DNA from: Phycisphaerales bacterium
GTDB lineage: Bacteria > Planctomycetota > Phycisphaerae > Sedimentisphaerales > Anaerobacaceae
DNA length: 64,000 bases
Reading direction: 5' to 3'
Assembly (NCBI GenBank): GCA_030602885.1
Contig: JAUVYV010000019.1
Coordinates: forward strand, 1-64,000
Shown: positions 10,104-18,609 of the stretch, in pieces
How the letters are laid out: each line of letters opens with the position of its first letter
How positions within the stretch are numbered: the first letter of the stretch is position 1
Program-made: the position numbers and the translations under genes
The notes under the pieces: generated by a model
What the model was told of the DNA's origin: nothing
Seen by the model: only the letters and a program-made list of their open reading frames with translations
The model's database searches: none

Positions 10104-11546
10104 CTATTTCTCCAAATGACACGTTCCAATATAGCAATGCTCTATAGCTAAGGATTCTTTTTGGAGTGGGCCCTCTTCCTGATGTTCTACCATTGTGTGA
10201 ACTAATCTTGTTCTATATGACCCGTTCAATTTCGCAGCGACACCAATGAATGCCCACAGGCACATAGCAACTTTTGACGAATCAAAGATGTTTATTGTAA
10301 TTCCGTTTAGCGTCAATCCTAGGATTGCTATCGATAGACCAACCAAGAAGTTGGTATTCAACTGTTTTGTTTTACCGGGTGGCATTCCTTTTAAGTATCG
10401 CAAAGTGTTATTGTTCATTTTCAGCACGAAGAAGAATAAGGCAAAAAACAGAAAAAATCCTATCAATCCTGTTTCTCCTAACGTTTGAATATGCTGGCCG
10501 TCGGCCCCGATGAAGTGTTCGGAGAATCCACCTACTCCGATCCCAAGTAAAGGATGAGCAATAAAGCTGTTCCAAGTAATGGACCATTTTACTGCTCTAA
10601 AACCCATGCTCTGATCCGTTTGAAAAAATTGTACTATCCCTTCATAATTAAATGCCTGTAGACTGCCCATCCGTGCTAAAAAATTTGTCAGTATTATCTG
10701 CCAGGTCGCAAAACCGATTAATATCAAGGCACTAAATAAGATAAACGACTTGAACATTTGTTTTTTTAACCCAAAGAAAATCCTTTTGGCAAAAATTACA
10801 AGAACAATACCTGAAATAATTATCGTTGGGGTTCTTGCCCCTGAGAGGAATATGAGAATCATCGAGCACAAGAAAAATAACAATACCATCCTCTTATTCG
10901 CATAGGCATTATCCAATAAGAGAAGTAGAAAAAAAGGCGTCACCAAAATTAAATAGCCTCCAAGGTCATAATTACCCGCAAAGGTAGAACAGATTAAACT
11001 TGATGACGACCCCCAAAAACGTAAATTTGCTGGCTGTAAATATGGAATTAACTTCTGTGTAACACCAAAAGTATCAAGTACTTTGGAATGCTGAAGAAAC
11101 CCAACCAACGCAACTATGCCAAAAGAGATGAAAACCAATTTATAGAACTCAGAAATATTCTTTTTGTTAATAACTATATACGCAAAGAGAAATGACGACA
11201 TATATTCTATTTTTCTGAGGTAAAACAAGAAGGTCGTTACATCTCCACGAAAGATACCCAGTACTATGGAGATTAATCCCCATAGAAGGTACAGGCCCAT
11301 CCAAAAAAATATCATATTTTTGAAAATCTTTATCTTTCCGCTTAATGTATAAATCCCCAATAAAACCCACAGATATGCAATAAGAAAATCCTCTAATCTA
11401 ATAGAAGTAGCGAAGCCAGTAGAAATAATAGGAATTTTCGGAACAACAATAATGAAAAACAGAAGCAAGAAAAATGCATTCTGTGGTATTAAAACAAGTC
11501 CCATTAGAATATTAACTTGTGAGGGAATGGTATCTATTTTTCGCAT
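10104..11546 (-). CDS. O-antigen polymerase/ligase (Wzy_C family membrane protein)
   Basis: Polytopic membrane protein of 480 aa with about ten or more hydrophobic segments. Near the C-terminus HPLLGIGVGGF and GQHIQTLGETGLIGF form the Wzy_C/O-antigen-ligase loop with the conserved His and Glu-Gly. Such proteins either polymerise repeat units or attach glycan to a carrier in the periplasm. The two roles cannot be separated by sequence, and this is the only such gene in the locus, so polymerase is more likely. The ATG at 11546 is preferred because the longer frame overlaps the methyltransferase. Confidence 0.85.
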   Translation of the reverse strand: MRKIDTIPSQVNILMGLVLIPQNAFFLLLFFIIVVPKIPIISTGFATSIRLEDFLIAYLWVLLGIYTLSGKIKIFKNMIFFWMGLYLLWGLISIVLGIFRGDVTTFLFYLRKIEYMSSFLFAYIVINKKNISEFYKLVFISFGIVALVGFLQHSKVLDTFGVTQKLIPYLQPANLRFWGSSSSLICSTFAGNYDLGGYLILVTPFFLLLLLDNAYANKRMVLLFFLCSMILIFLSGARTPTIIISGIVLVIFAKRIFFGLKKQMFKSFILFSALILIGFATWQIILTNFLARMGSLQAFNYEGIVQFFQTDQSMGFRAVKWSITWNSFIAHPLLGIGVGGFSEHFIGADGQHIQTLGETGLIGFFLFFALFFFVLKMNNNTLRYLKGMPPGKTKQLNTNFLVGLSIAILGLTLNGITINIFDSSKVAMCLWAFIGVAAKLNGSYRTRLVHTMVEHQEEGPLQKESLAIEHCYIGTCHLEK

Positions 11547-12166
11547 TTTAAAATCCACTGGGTTGCAAGAAGTGTCGGAAATACAAAAAGCAAAACTTTT
11601 GGGACTCTTGTTGCAGCTGAAAGACACCTAGCAATTTTAAAATTTCTCTCTATCAAATCACGAGCTGATTTCAGCGTATAAAACCGCAAATGGCTTTCAT
11701 CTAATATGCCAGTTGGTTTATAATCAAATCTTCCAAATAACAAAGAAATCCTAATCCGCCAATTTGCTATGTTAGGTAAAGATATAATTATGAAACCATC
11801 TTTTTTTAAGTATTTTTTCGCGATTTTCAATATTTCCTCCGGGTTTTTTAAGTGCTCAAGTACATCGGCAAAAATAATTACATCAAACCCGCCATTAATT
11901 TTGTTCCAGACCGTCTCTTTTTCAATGTCTCCAACAATTACCTCCTTACAAACACTTTTTGCTCTCTCGGCTGTACTCTCATTTATTTCTATACCAATGA
12001 CTTCGCAACCGTTCTTTTTCAGTACGAGAGATGTTTCCCCCATGTTACATCCAACTTCCAAGACGCGCTTATACCGCCCAGTCAGTTTAACAACTTGAGA
12101 TTGGACAGTTGTACTCTTATTTAATGCGTCTTGTGCATTATATTTAATTTTACTTTCCACCAGCAC
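11534..12166 (-). CDS. Class I SAM-dependent methyltransferase
   Basis: Protein of 210 aa with VLEVGCNMGETSLVLK as motif I for S-adenosylmethionine, IGIEINESTAERAK as the acidic loop, and IIFADVLEHLKNPEEIL followed by DGFIIISLPNIANW. This pattern is common in methyltransferases of polysaccharide loci that methylate sugars. The start codon is GTG (12166) without a clear ribosome binding site. The 5' end sits close to the MITE-like element at 12215-12295, so the original promoter or start could have been altered. Confidence 0.82.
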   Translation of the reverse strand: MLVESKIKYNAQDALNKSTTVQSQVVKLTGRYKRVLEVGCNMGETSLVLKKNGCEVIGIEINESTAERAKSVCKEVIVGDIEKETVWNKINGGFDVIIFADVLEHLKNPEEILKIAKKYLKKDGFIIISLPNIANWRIRISLLFGRFDYKPTGILDESHLRFYTLKSARDLIERNFKIARCLSAATRVPKVLLFVFPTLLATQWILKCEK

Positions 12167-12214
12167 TTATTTGTTTTTTACACAGTTTTGACCAGATTCC
12201 AGTCATATCTTGCT

Positions 12215-12295
12215 TAGAACCTATCCCAAAACCCTCGTTTTTGGCATTCTCATTGCTATAAACGGCATTTCTTAGGGGTTTTGGGATGACTTCTA
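12215..12295. mobile_element. Miniature inverted-repeat element or IS end remnant (81 bp)
   Basis: The ends are inverted: left TAGAACCTATCCCAAAACCC (from 12215) and the reverse complement of the right end starting TAGAAGTCATCCCAAAACCC (from 12295). They agree at all but about three of the first 20 positions. The inner part has no coding capacity. The TATCCCAAAACC ends resemble those of some IS5-type elements (from memory, not checked). It sits between two methyltransferase genes. No clear target-site duplication was seen. Confidence 0.6.
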
Positions 12296-12333
12296 GTATA
12301 CTACTGCCTGCTATCTTTTTCGTCAAAGAACAG

Positions 12334-13101
12334 TTACCTTTGAAGTTGAGCAACTTCATCTTGCAGACAATCAGGTCTATTTTCTACCTCTTTATGAATT
12401 GCAAATACAACATGCCGCTCCTCAGGAAAGACTTTTAATGTCCCCCAAAATTCTGCGATCATACTGATATCAACAGAATAGTGTTTATTAAAAAGGATCG
12501 GTGAATTTCCGTCAAAACCGAAATTCCACCAATGTATGCCTGAATAATTTTTCCTTTCGCCTTCCTTCTCGGCATGGCGAAGCAAAACATAATGCTGCGG
12601 TTTGACAACAAAGAGCATTTGCACGATAGCCCTTACAGGATCTTCACAATGATCAATAGCATTGTTGGCCACAACAAAATCAAAGCTATTTTCCTCAAAT
12701 TTCTCCTCTAATTTTTCTACATTAGCGTATATTGTCTTAAATGGCGGATTGACATTGAACAATGAAAGAATCTTTGCATATTGATTGGCGAGGATATCGG
12801 TTGGAACCAGCTCAAGTTCTTTATCTGGATGTCTTTTGCCAATATTCGACATGGGCCCAGCACCAACTTCTAAAATGCGGACACGTTGTTCAGGCAGGTC
12901 GTCGATAAATTGGCGATGAAATTCAGAAATCTGAAGTCCTGGATTAAGCAATCTTTTGAAGTTTTCAGGATTACGTACTTTGTTTAACAAAAGCCACCTC
13001 ATCCAAAAAAACAACTCTCGAAACAAACCTAATATCCTATCTCCACGCCTTGAAGTCCCTTTGAAGCCTGATTCTTTCATAAATAAATTGCTCCTAAACA
13101 T
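12334..13101 (-). CDS. Class I SAM-dependent methyltransferase
   Basis: Protein of 255 aa (248 if it starts at the ATG at 13080). After an N-terminal extension with LFFWMRWLLL, RILEVGAGPMSNIG is motif I, LVPTDILANQYAK the acidic strand, and FVVANNAIDHCEDPVRAI the post-motif region. The late HWWNFGFDGN segment is aromatic-rich and may line the substrate pocket. Together with the upstream gene at 13146 it is part of the glycan cluster. The substrate is unknown. Confidence 0.78.
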   Translation of the reverse strand: MFRSNLFMKESGFKGTSRRGDRILGLFRELFFWMRWLLLNKVRNPENFKRLLNPGLQISEFHRQFIDDLPEQRVRILEVGAGPMSNIGKRHPDKELELVPTDILANQYAKILSLFNVNPPFKTIYANVEKLEEKFEENSFDFVVANNAIDHCEDPVRAIVQMLFVVKPQHYVLLRHAEKEGERKNYSGIHWWNFGFDGNSPILFNKHYSVDISMIAEFWGTLKVFPEERHVVFAIHKEVENRPDCLQDEVAQLQR

Positions 13102-13145
13102 AGATCTGTTATTAACATCACATCTATCCGCTCTGAACTTTTTCC

Positions 13146-14435
13146 TTACATCATTTTCCTCTCTATTTCACTTAATATTTCCGAAAATCGCTTACCCGGG
13201 TTATAAGACAAATTCACATAATCAGTATTAAATTTTATTTTAAATTCATTCAGATTTTGTAAATTAACTATTTTTATTAAATAGTCTTTTAACTCTTTGC
13301 TTGTCGTAAAAGATTTATTACATACCTTTAGCTCTTCAAAATTTGTTGATTTTGAAGGACAAACCATTAATTGCAGCGAAATTTTTGATCTCATCGCCGC
13401 CTCCACTAACGCAGTTGAAGTACTGGAAATAAATATATCTCCTTTCTTAAAAATCTTTGACAATTTTTCATTCTTAGAAGAAATTTTTATTCCTACAAAC
13501 TGTTTTTTTAACATCTTTATATCATCTCCAGGATGAGGCCTATAAATAAATTTCACACCTAACTCTTTGCAAATATTGTTTACTTTAATTACATTTTTAA
13601 ATTTGATATCAAATAATTTCTTATTATATCTCTCATCATTTTGCCCTAAATAATAAACAATATAGTCACTATCTTTTTTATTATTCACTTCATTTTTTTT
13701 TATTAAATATGGATATCCTAAAATATGAATCTTCCCAGGTTTTCTCCCGTTTTTCTCTGTATACAAATCTTTAAAATATTGTCCCCAAACAAAAACATAA
13801 TCAGCAAATTTTCCATCGCTCAGTAGAGATCTTGGAGTAAAAGCCCCATGCTGAACAATTATAGTAGGTATTTTCAACTTTTTACCTACTAATACTATAG
13901 CCCTTTCAATTGGAAGATGGTCATTTGTCAAAATTATATGATCTGGATTTATTTTATTTATTCTTTCTTTTATGATATTTATTAGTCTGTAAAGATGATT
14001 GTCATCCTTTTGGAGAAAGTAATCGAATACATATTGGTTAAGGTCTGTAAAGCTTGTATATTTGACAAAATTTTTATATGCGAATACTCGATCTTCAGCC
14101 CCCTTTACGACCATCTCTATCAAATACTTTTTTCGACTTGCCAATACAATTGAAGGATATTTAGCCCCCACATTGAAAAGTATTTTTTTATTTGAATTTG
14201 CCCGATGGTTAGGTTTTCTAAAACTGTATATGGCGTTATACATATTGTCCGTTGAATCGATGATAGGTTTTAATTTTTTGTACTTTCTGGCAGAAGCCCG
14301 AAAACTGTTGAAAAAAAACTGTTCGGCGTTATGACAATTCATTGCCTCCATATTTTGTATAAAATCCCAAATTAAAAACTGGGATACTTTCTTTTTATCC
14401 CAATTAAGAAAATTATCAAAATCATACTTTTCCAT
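13146..14435 (-). CDS. Putative GT-B fold glycosyltransferase (capsule/surface polysaccharide type)
   Basis: Protein of 429 aa, very Lys/Asn/Ile rich, with no signal peptide. Features compatible with a GT-B or CDP-glycerol-transferase-like fold are TIIVQHGAFTPRS, a YVFVWGQYFKDLY segment, VKFIYRPHPGDD and ISSTSTALVEAAM, which resembles the donor-binding site of KpsS/KpsC- and polysialyltransferase-like enzymes. The exact family is not clear to me. The DNA is much more AT-rich than the surrounding cluster, in common with the neighbouring wzx region, which suggests separate acquisition. Confidence 0.6.
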   Translation of the reverse strand: MEKYDFDNFLNWDKKKVSQFLIWDFIQNMEAMNCHNAEQFFFNSFRASARKYKKLKPIIDSTDNMYNAIYSFRKPNHRANSNKKILFNVGAKYPSIVLASRKKYLIEMVVKGAEDRVFAYKNFVKYTSFTDLNQYVFDYFLQKDDNHLYRLINIIKERINKINPDHIILTNDHLPIERAIVLVGKKLKIPTIIVQHGAFTPRSLLSDGKFADYVFVWGQYFKDLYTEKNGRKPGKIHILGYPYLIKKNEVNNKKDSDYIVYYLGQNDERYNKKLFDIKFKNVIKVNNICKELGVKFIYRPHPGDDIKMLKKQFVGIKISSKNEKLSKIFKKGDIFISSTSTALVEAAMRSKISLQLMVCPSKSTNFEELKVCNKSFTTSKELKDYLIKIVNLQNLNEFKIKFNTDYVNLSYNPGKRFSEILSEIERKMM

Positions 14436-14443
14436 TTATTCTG

Positions 14444-14749
14444 TCAAGCTCCTGTTTTCTCAATACAACAAAGTATAGATGACCTGAATATCCATTTACC
14501 AAAATCAAATAACTTACACACTTTATCAAAGTCAAATTCGAAGAGAGGTCTATAAAAACGGATGCTGTAAAAAATTAAACACAAAGTTATTGCCATCGCC
14601 AAATTTGCCCAAACTAAAGCCCAAACATTTTTTAAAATAAATGCCAACAGAATAGCCATCAAAACATTAGCTATCCAAGAAGAAATATCAAAAATAGATT
14701 GCTTATGAAAATCTAAATTTTTCTTAAAATAAACAACTAATGTCCTCAT
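14444..14749 (-). pseudogene. Central fragment of a Wzx-type flippase
   Basis: The 101-codon frame aligns with residues in the middle of the complete flippase at 14867-16366: FKKNLDFHKQSIFDI with FRRDLDFFRQCIYEV, WALVWANLAMA with WALVAGIISSS, and LFDFGKWIFRSSI with LFRYGRWIFGQSI. It lacks the first and last parts (the complete protein is about 500 aa). It is therefore the leftover of a second, diverged wzx. The frame begins in the middle of the unknown fragment at 14724-14870, indicating a deletion junction. Confidence 0.75.
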
Positions 14750-14870
14750 GGTACATAGTAATCAATAATTCTTTAAGGTTAATACCTTTATATATAATTG
14801 GTTCTGTATTAATTAATTCTTCTATTGTTTTTATTAAACTGAAGTCCGTGCTTTTTATGTATGCAATTAT
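14724..14870 (-). pseudogene. N-terminal fragment of an unrecognised protein
   Basis: Directly after wzx, a frame reads IAYIKSTDFSLIKTIEELI and continues to a stop at 14724. It has no ATG at its beginning; the first codon after the wzx stop overlap is ATA (14870-14868, ATAA with the wzx TAA). It is AT-rich like its neighbours. The 3' end overlaps the start of the flippase remnant in another frame. I do not recognise the family. It may be the beginning of a deleted glycosyltransferase gene, or chance. Confidence 0.3.
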
Positions 14871-16366
14871 CCTTTAATCGCTAGTATGCGCAATTTTATT
14901 AAATTAAATACTTCCATTTTCAAAAGTTTGTCTAAGAAAAATGAAAAAATAACGTAAGAACTAATTCCGGAAAACACCAATAAAAACATAGAAAACAAAT
15001 TAAGCGGAATATTAAGATAAATCTTCTGGAGGAACACGACTAAAATCATAAAAAGCATGCTTAACGAAGAAAACAATATAGGCTTCAGCATTTCATAGAA
15101 CGTCACACTATGAAGAGATAATACTTTGTATAATAAAACCGGAAATGTTAATACACTTCCGAACAAGCATGCTAATGCAACTCCAGAAACACCCCACGCC
15201 ATAGAAAAAGGATAAATAAAAATAACAATAATCCCTAAATATATTATTGATATTTTGGTAGTAATTGCAGGCTGCCCCATCGATTGAAACAATACACTAA
15301 TTGGTGTGGTAATAAGAACTAACAGGGCTTGAACACACATAATTTGCATTAAAGGAACAATGGCTAGCCATTTATCTGTTAAAAAAACAATCGTAAATTC
15401 TCGGCTAATAATAAAAATTCCGCCTGCAAATGGAAAACCTATAAATGTTATTAGGGCTAGAGTTTTCAAATATACATCTTTTAGTTTGTCCTTGTCATTT
15501 TGAATTTTGGAATACAAAGGGAAACCTATTTTCCAAATAAATTGAGTTAATTGCGAAACAATTTTCTTAGAAAAAGTTTCTGCTCTATTAAAATAGCCCA
15601 AAACACTAATTCCAAGCAAGCTGCCAATAAATATCGGTATTCCTTGCTCTGTAATCATAACAATAATTGATTGTCCAAAAATCCATCTCCCATAACGAAA
15701 TAATTCTAAAGCCTTTTTAATATCAAACTGAAATTTGGGTCTATAGGGGTGCAAAACATATGAAATTATAAAGCTAATAAAACTACTACTTATTATCCCC
15801 GCTACCAGTGCCCAAGCATTCCTCAACCAAAAAAAGGCTAATAAAATTGATATCACTATTTGAAATATCACCGGCACAACTTCATAAATACATTGCCTAA
15901 AAAAATCCAAATCTCTTCTAAAAAAAATTATTCCCACATTTCGAAAACCTAAAAAAATCATGTGGAGAGATAAAACTCTTAACATGACAGTCAATTCTGA
16001 ACTTTTAAAAAAATAGCCAACTATCGGAGCAAAAAGCACTAATAAAACAGCCATTATCAATGCTCGTCCAATTTCTAAGATCCAAGTTGTGTTTAAATGC
16101 TCATCACATATCTTTGTGCGCTGTATCAAAGCTGCTTGGAATCCCAAATCTGTAGAACCTTGGCTAAAAACAACAATAGCCATACAAACTGCTATGGCAC
16201 CAAAATCAGATGGCATAAGAAGTCTTGCTAAGATTATCGCACTGGCTACTTGAAGCAATCTTGATAATAGAGTTGTAACACTAACCCACATTATTCCCTT
16301 GCTAACTTTCTTTGATAAAGGGCTATCGGTTCTTGTATTCAAACTATTGTTTAACTTATCTCTCAT
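14867..16366 (-). CDS. wzx: Lipopolysaccharide/capsule repeat-unit flippase (Wzx, MOP superfamily)
   Basis: Polytopic inner-membrane protein of 499 aa that should move undecaprenyl-linked repeat units to the periplasmic face. It has about a dozen or more hydrophobic segments. The N-terminal GIMWVSVTTLLSRLLQVAS and ILARLLMPSDFGAIAV, and the mid-protein IPIFIGSLLGISVLGYFNRA, are typical of the RfbX/Wzx group. The ATG at 16366 has GGGGA 5 bases upstream; the in-frame TTG at 16378 is less likely. The gene is strongly AT-rich. Confidence 0.93.
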   Translation of the reverse strand: MRDKLNNSLNTRTDSPLSKKVSKGIMWVSVTTLLSRLLQVASAIILARLLMPSDFGAIAVCMAIVVFSQGSTDLGFQAALIQRTKICDEHLNTTWILEIGRALIMAVLLVLFAPIVGYFFKSSELTVMLRVLSLHMIFLGFRNVGIIFFRRDLDFFRQCIYEVVPVIFQIVISILLAFFWLRNAWALVAGIISSSFISFIISYVLHPYRPKFQFDIKKALELFRYGRWIFGQSIIVMITEQGIPIFIGSLLGISVLGYFNRAETFSKKIVSQLTQFIWKIGFPLYSKIQNDKDKLKDVYLKTLALITFIGFPFAGGIFIISREFTIVFLTDKWLAIVPLMQIMCVQALLVLITTPISVLFQSMGQPAITTKISIIYLGIIVIFIYPFSMAWGVSGVALACLFGSVLTFPVLLYKVLSLHSVTFYEMLKPILFSSLSMLFMILVVFLQKIYLNIPLNLFSMFLLVFSGISSYVIFSFFLDKLLKMEVFNLIKLRILAIKG

Positions 16367-16393
16367 TAATTTCCCCAAAGAAAAATAGAATTT

Positions 16394-18403
16394 TCATTGA
16401 ACGCTATCAATATTCGCCTCTGCGCTACATATCCGTAGCGAACATTGAAGTGGTTCTACAGTTTTATCCCTTATCCGGGATGTATCATCCATTTCTCTAA
16501 CAGACCAGATTAAACGGCAGATGTAGGAACCGCCGACCTTTTGGTAACGTATCATCCCCGCCAGATTGCTTGCTGATTTATCGACAGTAACATTAATGTG
16601 ACGTCTGTGATCGCCCAGCCTGATGACAGAACCAGTGCAGCCGAGCACTTGTTTTGCTGATACGAGAAACGAGACCACGCCTCCATGACTGACCGGTTCT
16701 GTTATGTTAAAGCATTCAATGTCGTTGCCACCATTATGGGTTGCGTAAAACAAATTCAGTTGAGAAAAAACTTCAGGGTTTATGGTAATATAACCGAGGT
16801 GAAGAGATCCGGGCAGAATTTGTGTCTGGTCCAATTGGTAATCGATATCAATAAAAGGTTGGCCTTTGCCTCTGTAGATACGAAAGGATTTACACAAATC
16901 GCCGCAATCCAGTCGAATTTTCCCCTGAACTCTAATCGATTCTGAATTGTGTTCATAGGCGACTGACATTGACTCAAGCGGCGCCAGATCGGTGATCCGC
17001 CTGTGCCCCGGCGACTCCAGAACCAGATGTCCAGTGTAGTAATCGGCTCCCCAGTTAATGTCATCGTAATAACCGTGATGCAATGTGCCGCACAGCCATT
17101 CTTCAGAAATATCCTTGAACCACAAGGCATCAATCGCCAGCCCGCGTCGGCAGTTCAGACATATTTTAATCGCGTCAGTCTCAACGGTCAGATAAGATTC
17201 ATTTCGCACAACATGCACATCAACCGGCAAGTCAGACACAGAATCATCTTGCCACAATCCGGATACGCTTATTAACCTTGGACGAAACCGCTCAGCTCCC
17301 ACCTTTTTTTCAAATGTCGCCAATCTCTCCCTATATGCCTTCCAGCGTTTCTCTGTAATATGCGTCCGGAAATCACTGGTCCACAGGTAGCATAGTTCCC
17401 GCCAGTCATCATCATTTGACGCAGGATTCGCCTTAAGAGATTCAAAGATACGCCAACAGGCAGTATTGATACCCAGGTCATTTCGGCCAGTAACCGCCCA
17501 GCGCGTGATATTGTATTTTTCCTGCTTCTTGACCGGAATTGGTTGTTCAGACGACTCCAGATGCAACCTGTTCCCAGCTTCAGGCACATTCATCATGTCC
17601 AAAACCTGGCTGGGTTGAACGAATTGAAAACTGTTATCATTCGACAACGCTTCAAAGAGTAACCCAATACGCTGCCATTCATCTCCCTGAAGAACCGCTT
17701 CTGTATGGTAGCGTTCCGGACGAAAGTCAAAGATCTCCACGTCATTACCGTAAAGAGAAAAAGAGCGTACTCGATCGGTTAGATGGCCACAAAGATATTC
17801 TCTATATTCGCCCAAGTCCATTTCTCCATGGGCATAGCGCTGAAATTTCTGAAAGGCAATGGTATTAGTCCAGATAAGAGGTATCTCCTCTCCATACTGT
17901 CCGCATACAAACTGAGGGAAATAGCGCCACTCAGGATTCCACTCTGGGTGATATCGAAAGGGATTATTCCATTCCATGGCAATGGCCTGATAACCGGCAT
18001 CGATATAATGCTGCACCAGACCGGCGGAATAGGCCTGTTCATTCACAAGCGCAATATCGGGTCGAAAACCTAACAATTGCTTATAGATCTGATTCCCAAG
18101 GCAAAGGTTTGCCCTATTGACCTCTGGAGGAACCAACGGCCCAATGATCTGGGCATACCCACTGCCGATAAATTCGCAGGTGCCGTCATTTGTCAACCGT
18201 CGCAGTTCAGATACCCAGCCGGAATCAATAGCCGCAATCGTCTCCAAAGCATAACCCGTGGCCTCAATACCAAAAGGGAGATTGAGCTTACGAACCAAGC
18301 GCAACAACGGCCAATAACAGCGTCGGATAACATCTAAGCGCTGTTCTTCCTCGATTGAGGAATAGGCAATATTAAGATGGAAGATGGAATAAAGCTGAAG
18401 CAT
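16394..18403 (-). CDS. Glycoside hydrolase family 57-like protein
   Basis: Protein of 669 aa without a signal peptide. The N-terminal part has the GH57 layout: FHLNIAYSSIEE (8-19), PFGIEATGYALETI (43-56) and VNEQAYSAG (120-128) with the likely nucleophile Glu122. The NEQ-like motif and the long C-terminal beta-rich region (about 380-660) fit GH57 amylase/branching-type or related proteins found in surface-polysaccharide loci. Its job here could be trimming or rearranging a glycan, or a transferase reaction; the substrate is unknown. It lies between the ATP-grasp block and wzx. Confidence 0.75.
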   Translation of the reverse strand: MLQLYSIFHLNIAYSSIEEEQRLDVIRRCYWPLLRLVRKLNLPFGIEATGYALETIAAIDSGWVSELRRLTNDGTCEFIGSGYAQIIGPLVPPEVNRANLCLGNQIYKQLLGFRPDIALVNEQAYSAGLVQHYIDAGYQAIAMEWNNPFRYHPEWNPEWRYFPQFVCGQYGEEIPLIWTNTIAFQKFQRYAHGEMDLGEYREYLCGHLTDRVRSFSLYGNDVEIFDFRPERYHTEAVLQGDEWQRIGLLFEALSNDNSFQFVQPSQVLDMMNVPEAGNRLHLESSEQPIPVKKQEKYNITRWAVTGRNDLGINTACWRIFESLKANPASNDDDWRELCYLWTSDFRTHITEKRWKAYRERLATFEKKVGAERFRPRLISVSGLWQDDSVSDLPVDVHVVRNESYLTVETDAIKICLNCRRGLAIDALWFKDISEEWLCGTLHHGYYDDINWGADYYTGHLVLESPGHRRITDLAPLESMSVAYEHNSESIRVQGKIRLDCGDLCKSFRIYRGKGQPFIDIDYQLDQTQILPGSLHLGYITINPEVFSQLNLFYATHNGGNDIECFNITEPVSHGGVVSFLVSAKQVLGCTGSVIRLGDHRRHINVTVDKSASNLAGMIRYQKVGGSYICRLIWSVREMDDTSRIRDKTVEPLQCSLRICSAEANIDSVQ

Positions 18404-18497
18404 TGATCGTCTCGGTCATATTAATATGTTCGGCTTCGTAGCCACCATTATGGGTGGCATAGAAAAGGTCACGCGGCGAGAAAGCTTTGGGGTGTAT
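18404..18497 (-). pseudogene. C-terminal remnant of a second GH57-like gene
   Basis: Minus-strand translation from 18497 gives IHPKAFSPRDLFYATHNGG followed by YEAEHINMTETIN. It aligns with the complete GH57 protein (INPEVFSQLNLFYATHNGG, then NDIECFNITEP). The copy begins abruptly and runs in its frame into the 5' end of the intact GH57 gene, so the rest of the paralogue was deleted. The identity in LFYATHNGG leaves little doubt about homology. Confidence 0.7.
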
Positions 18498-18609
18498 TCT
18501 GCAAAGAAAGCAAATATCCTGGAAAGAAATGAGGATAGTGCTATACAATAAAAGTCGTTCTAATATCTTTTCCCTGTCCTCACTCTGAGTCCACTAGAAT
18601 CACATATAT

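Noticed and set aside
12150-12359. 69-codon minus-strand frame upstream of the methyltransferase
   Set aside because: Mostly made of the MITE-like element and neighbouring sequence; overlaps real genes at both ends.
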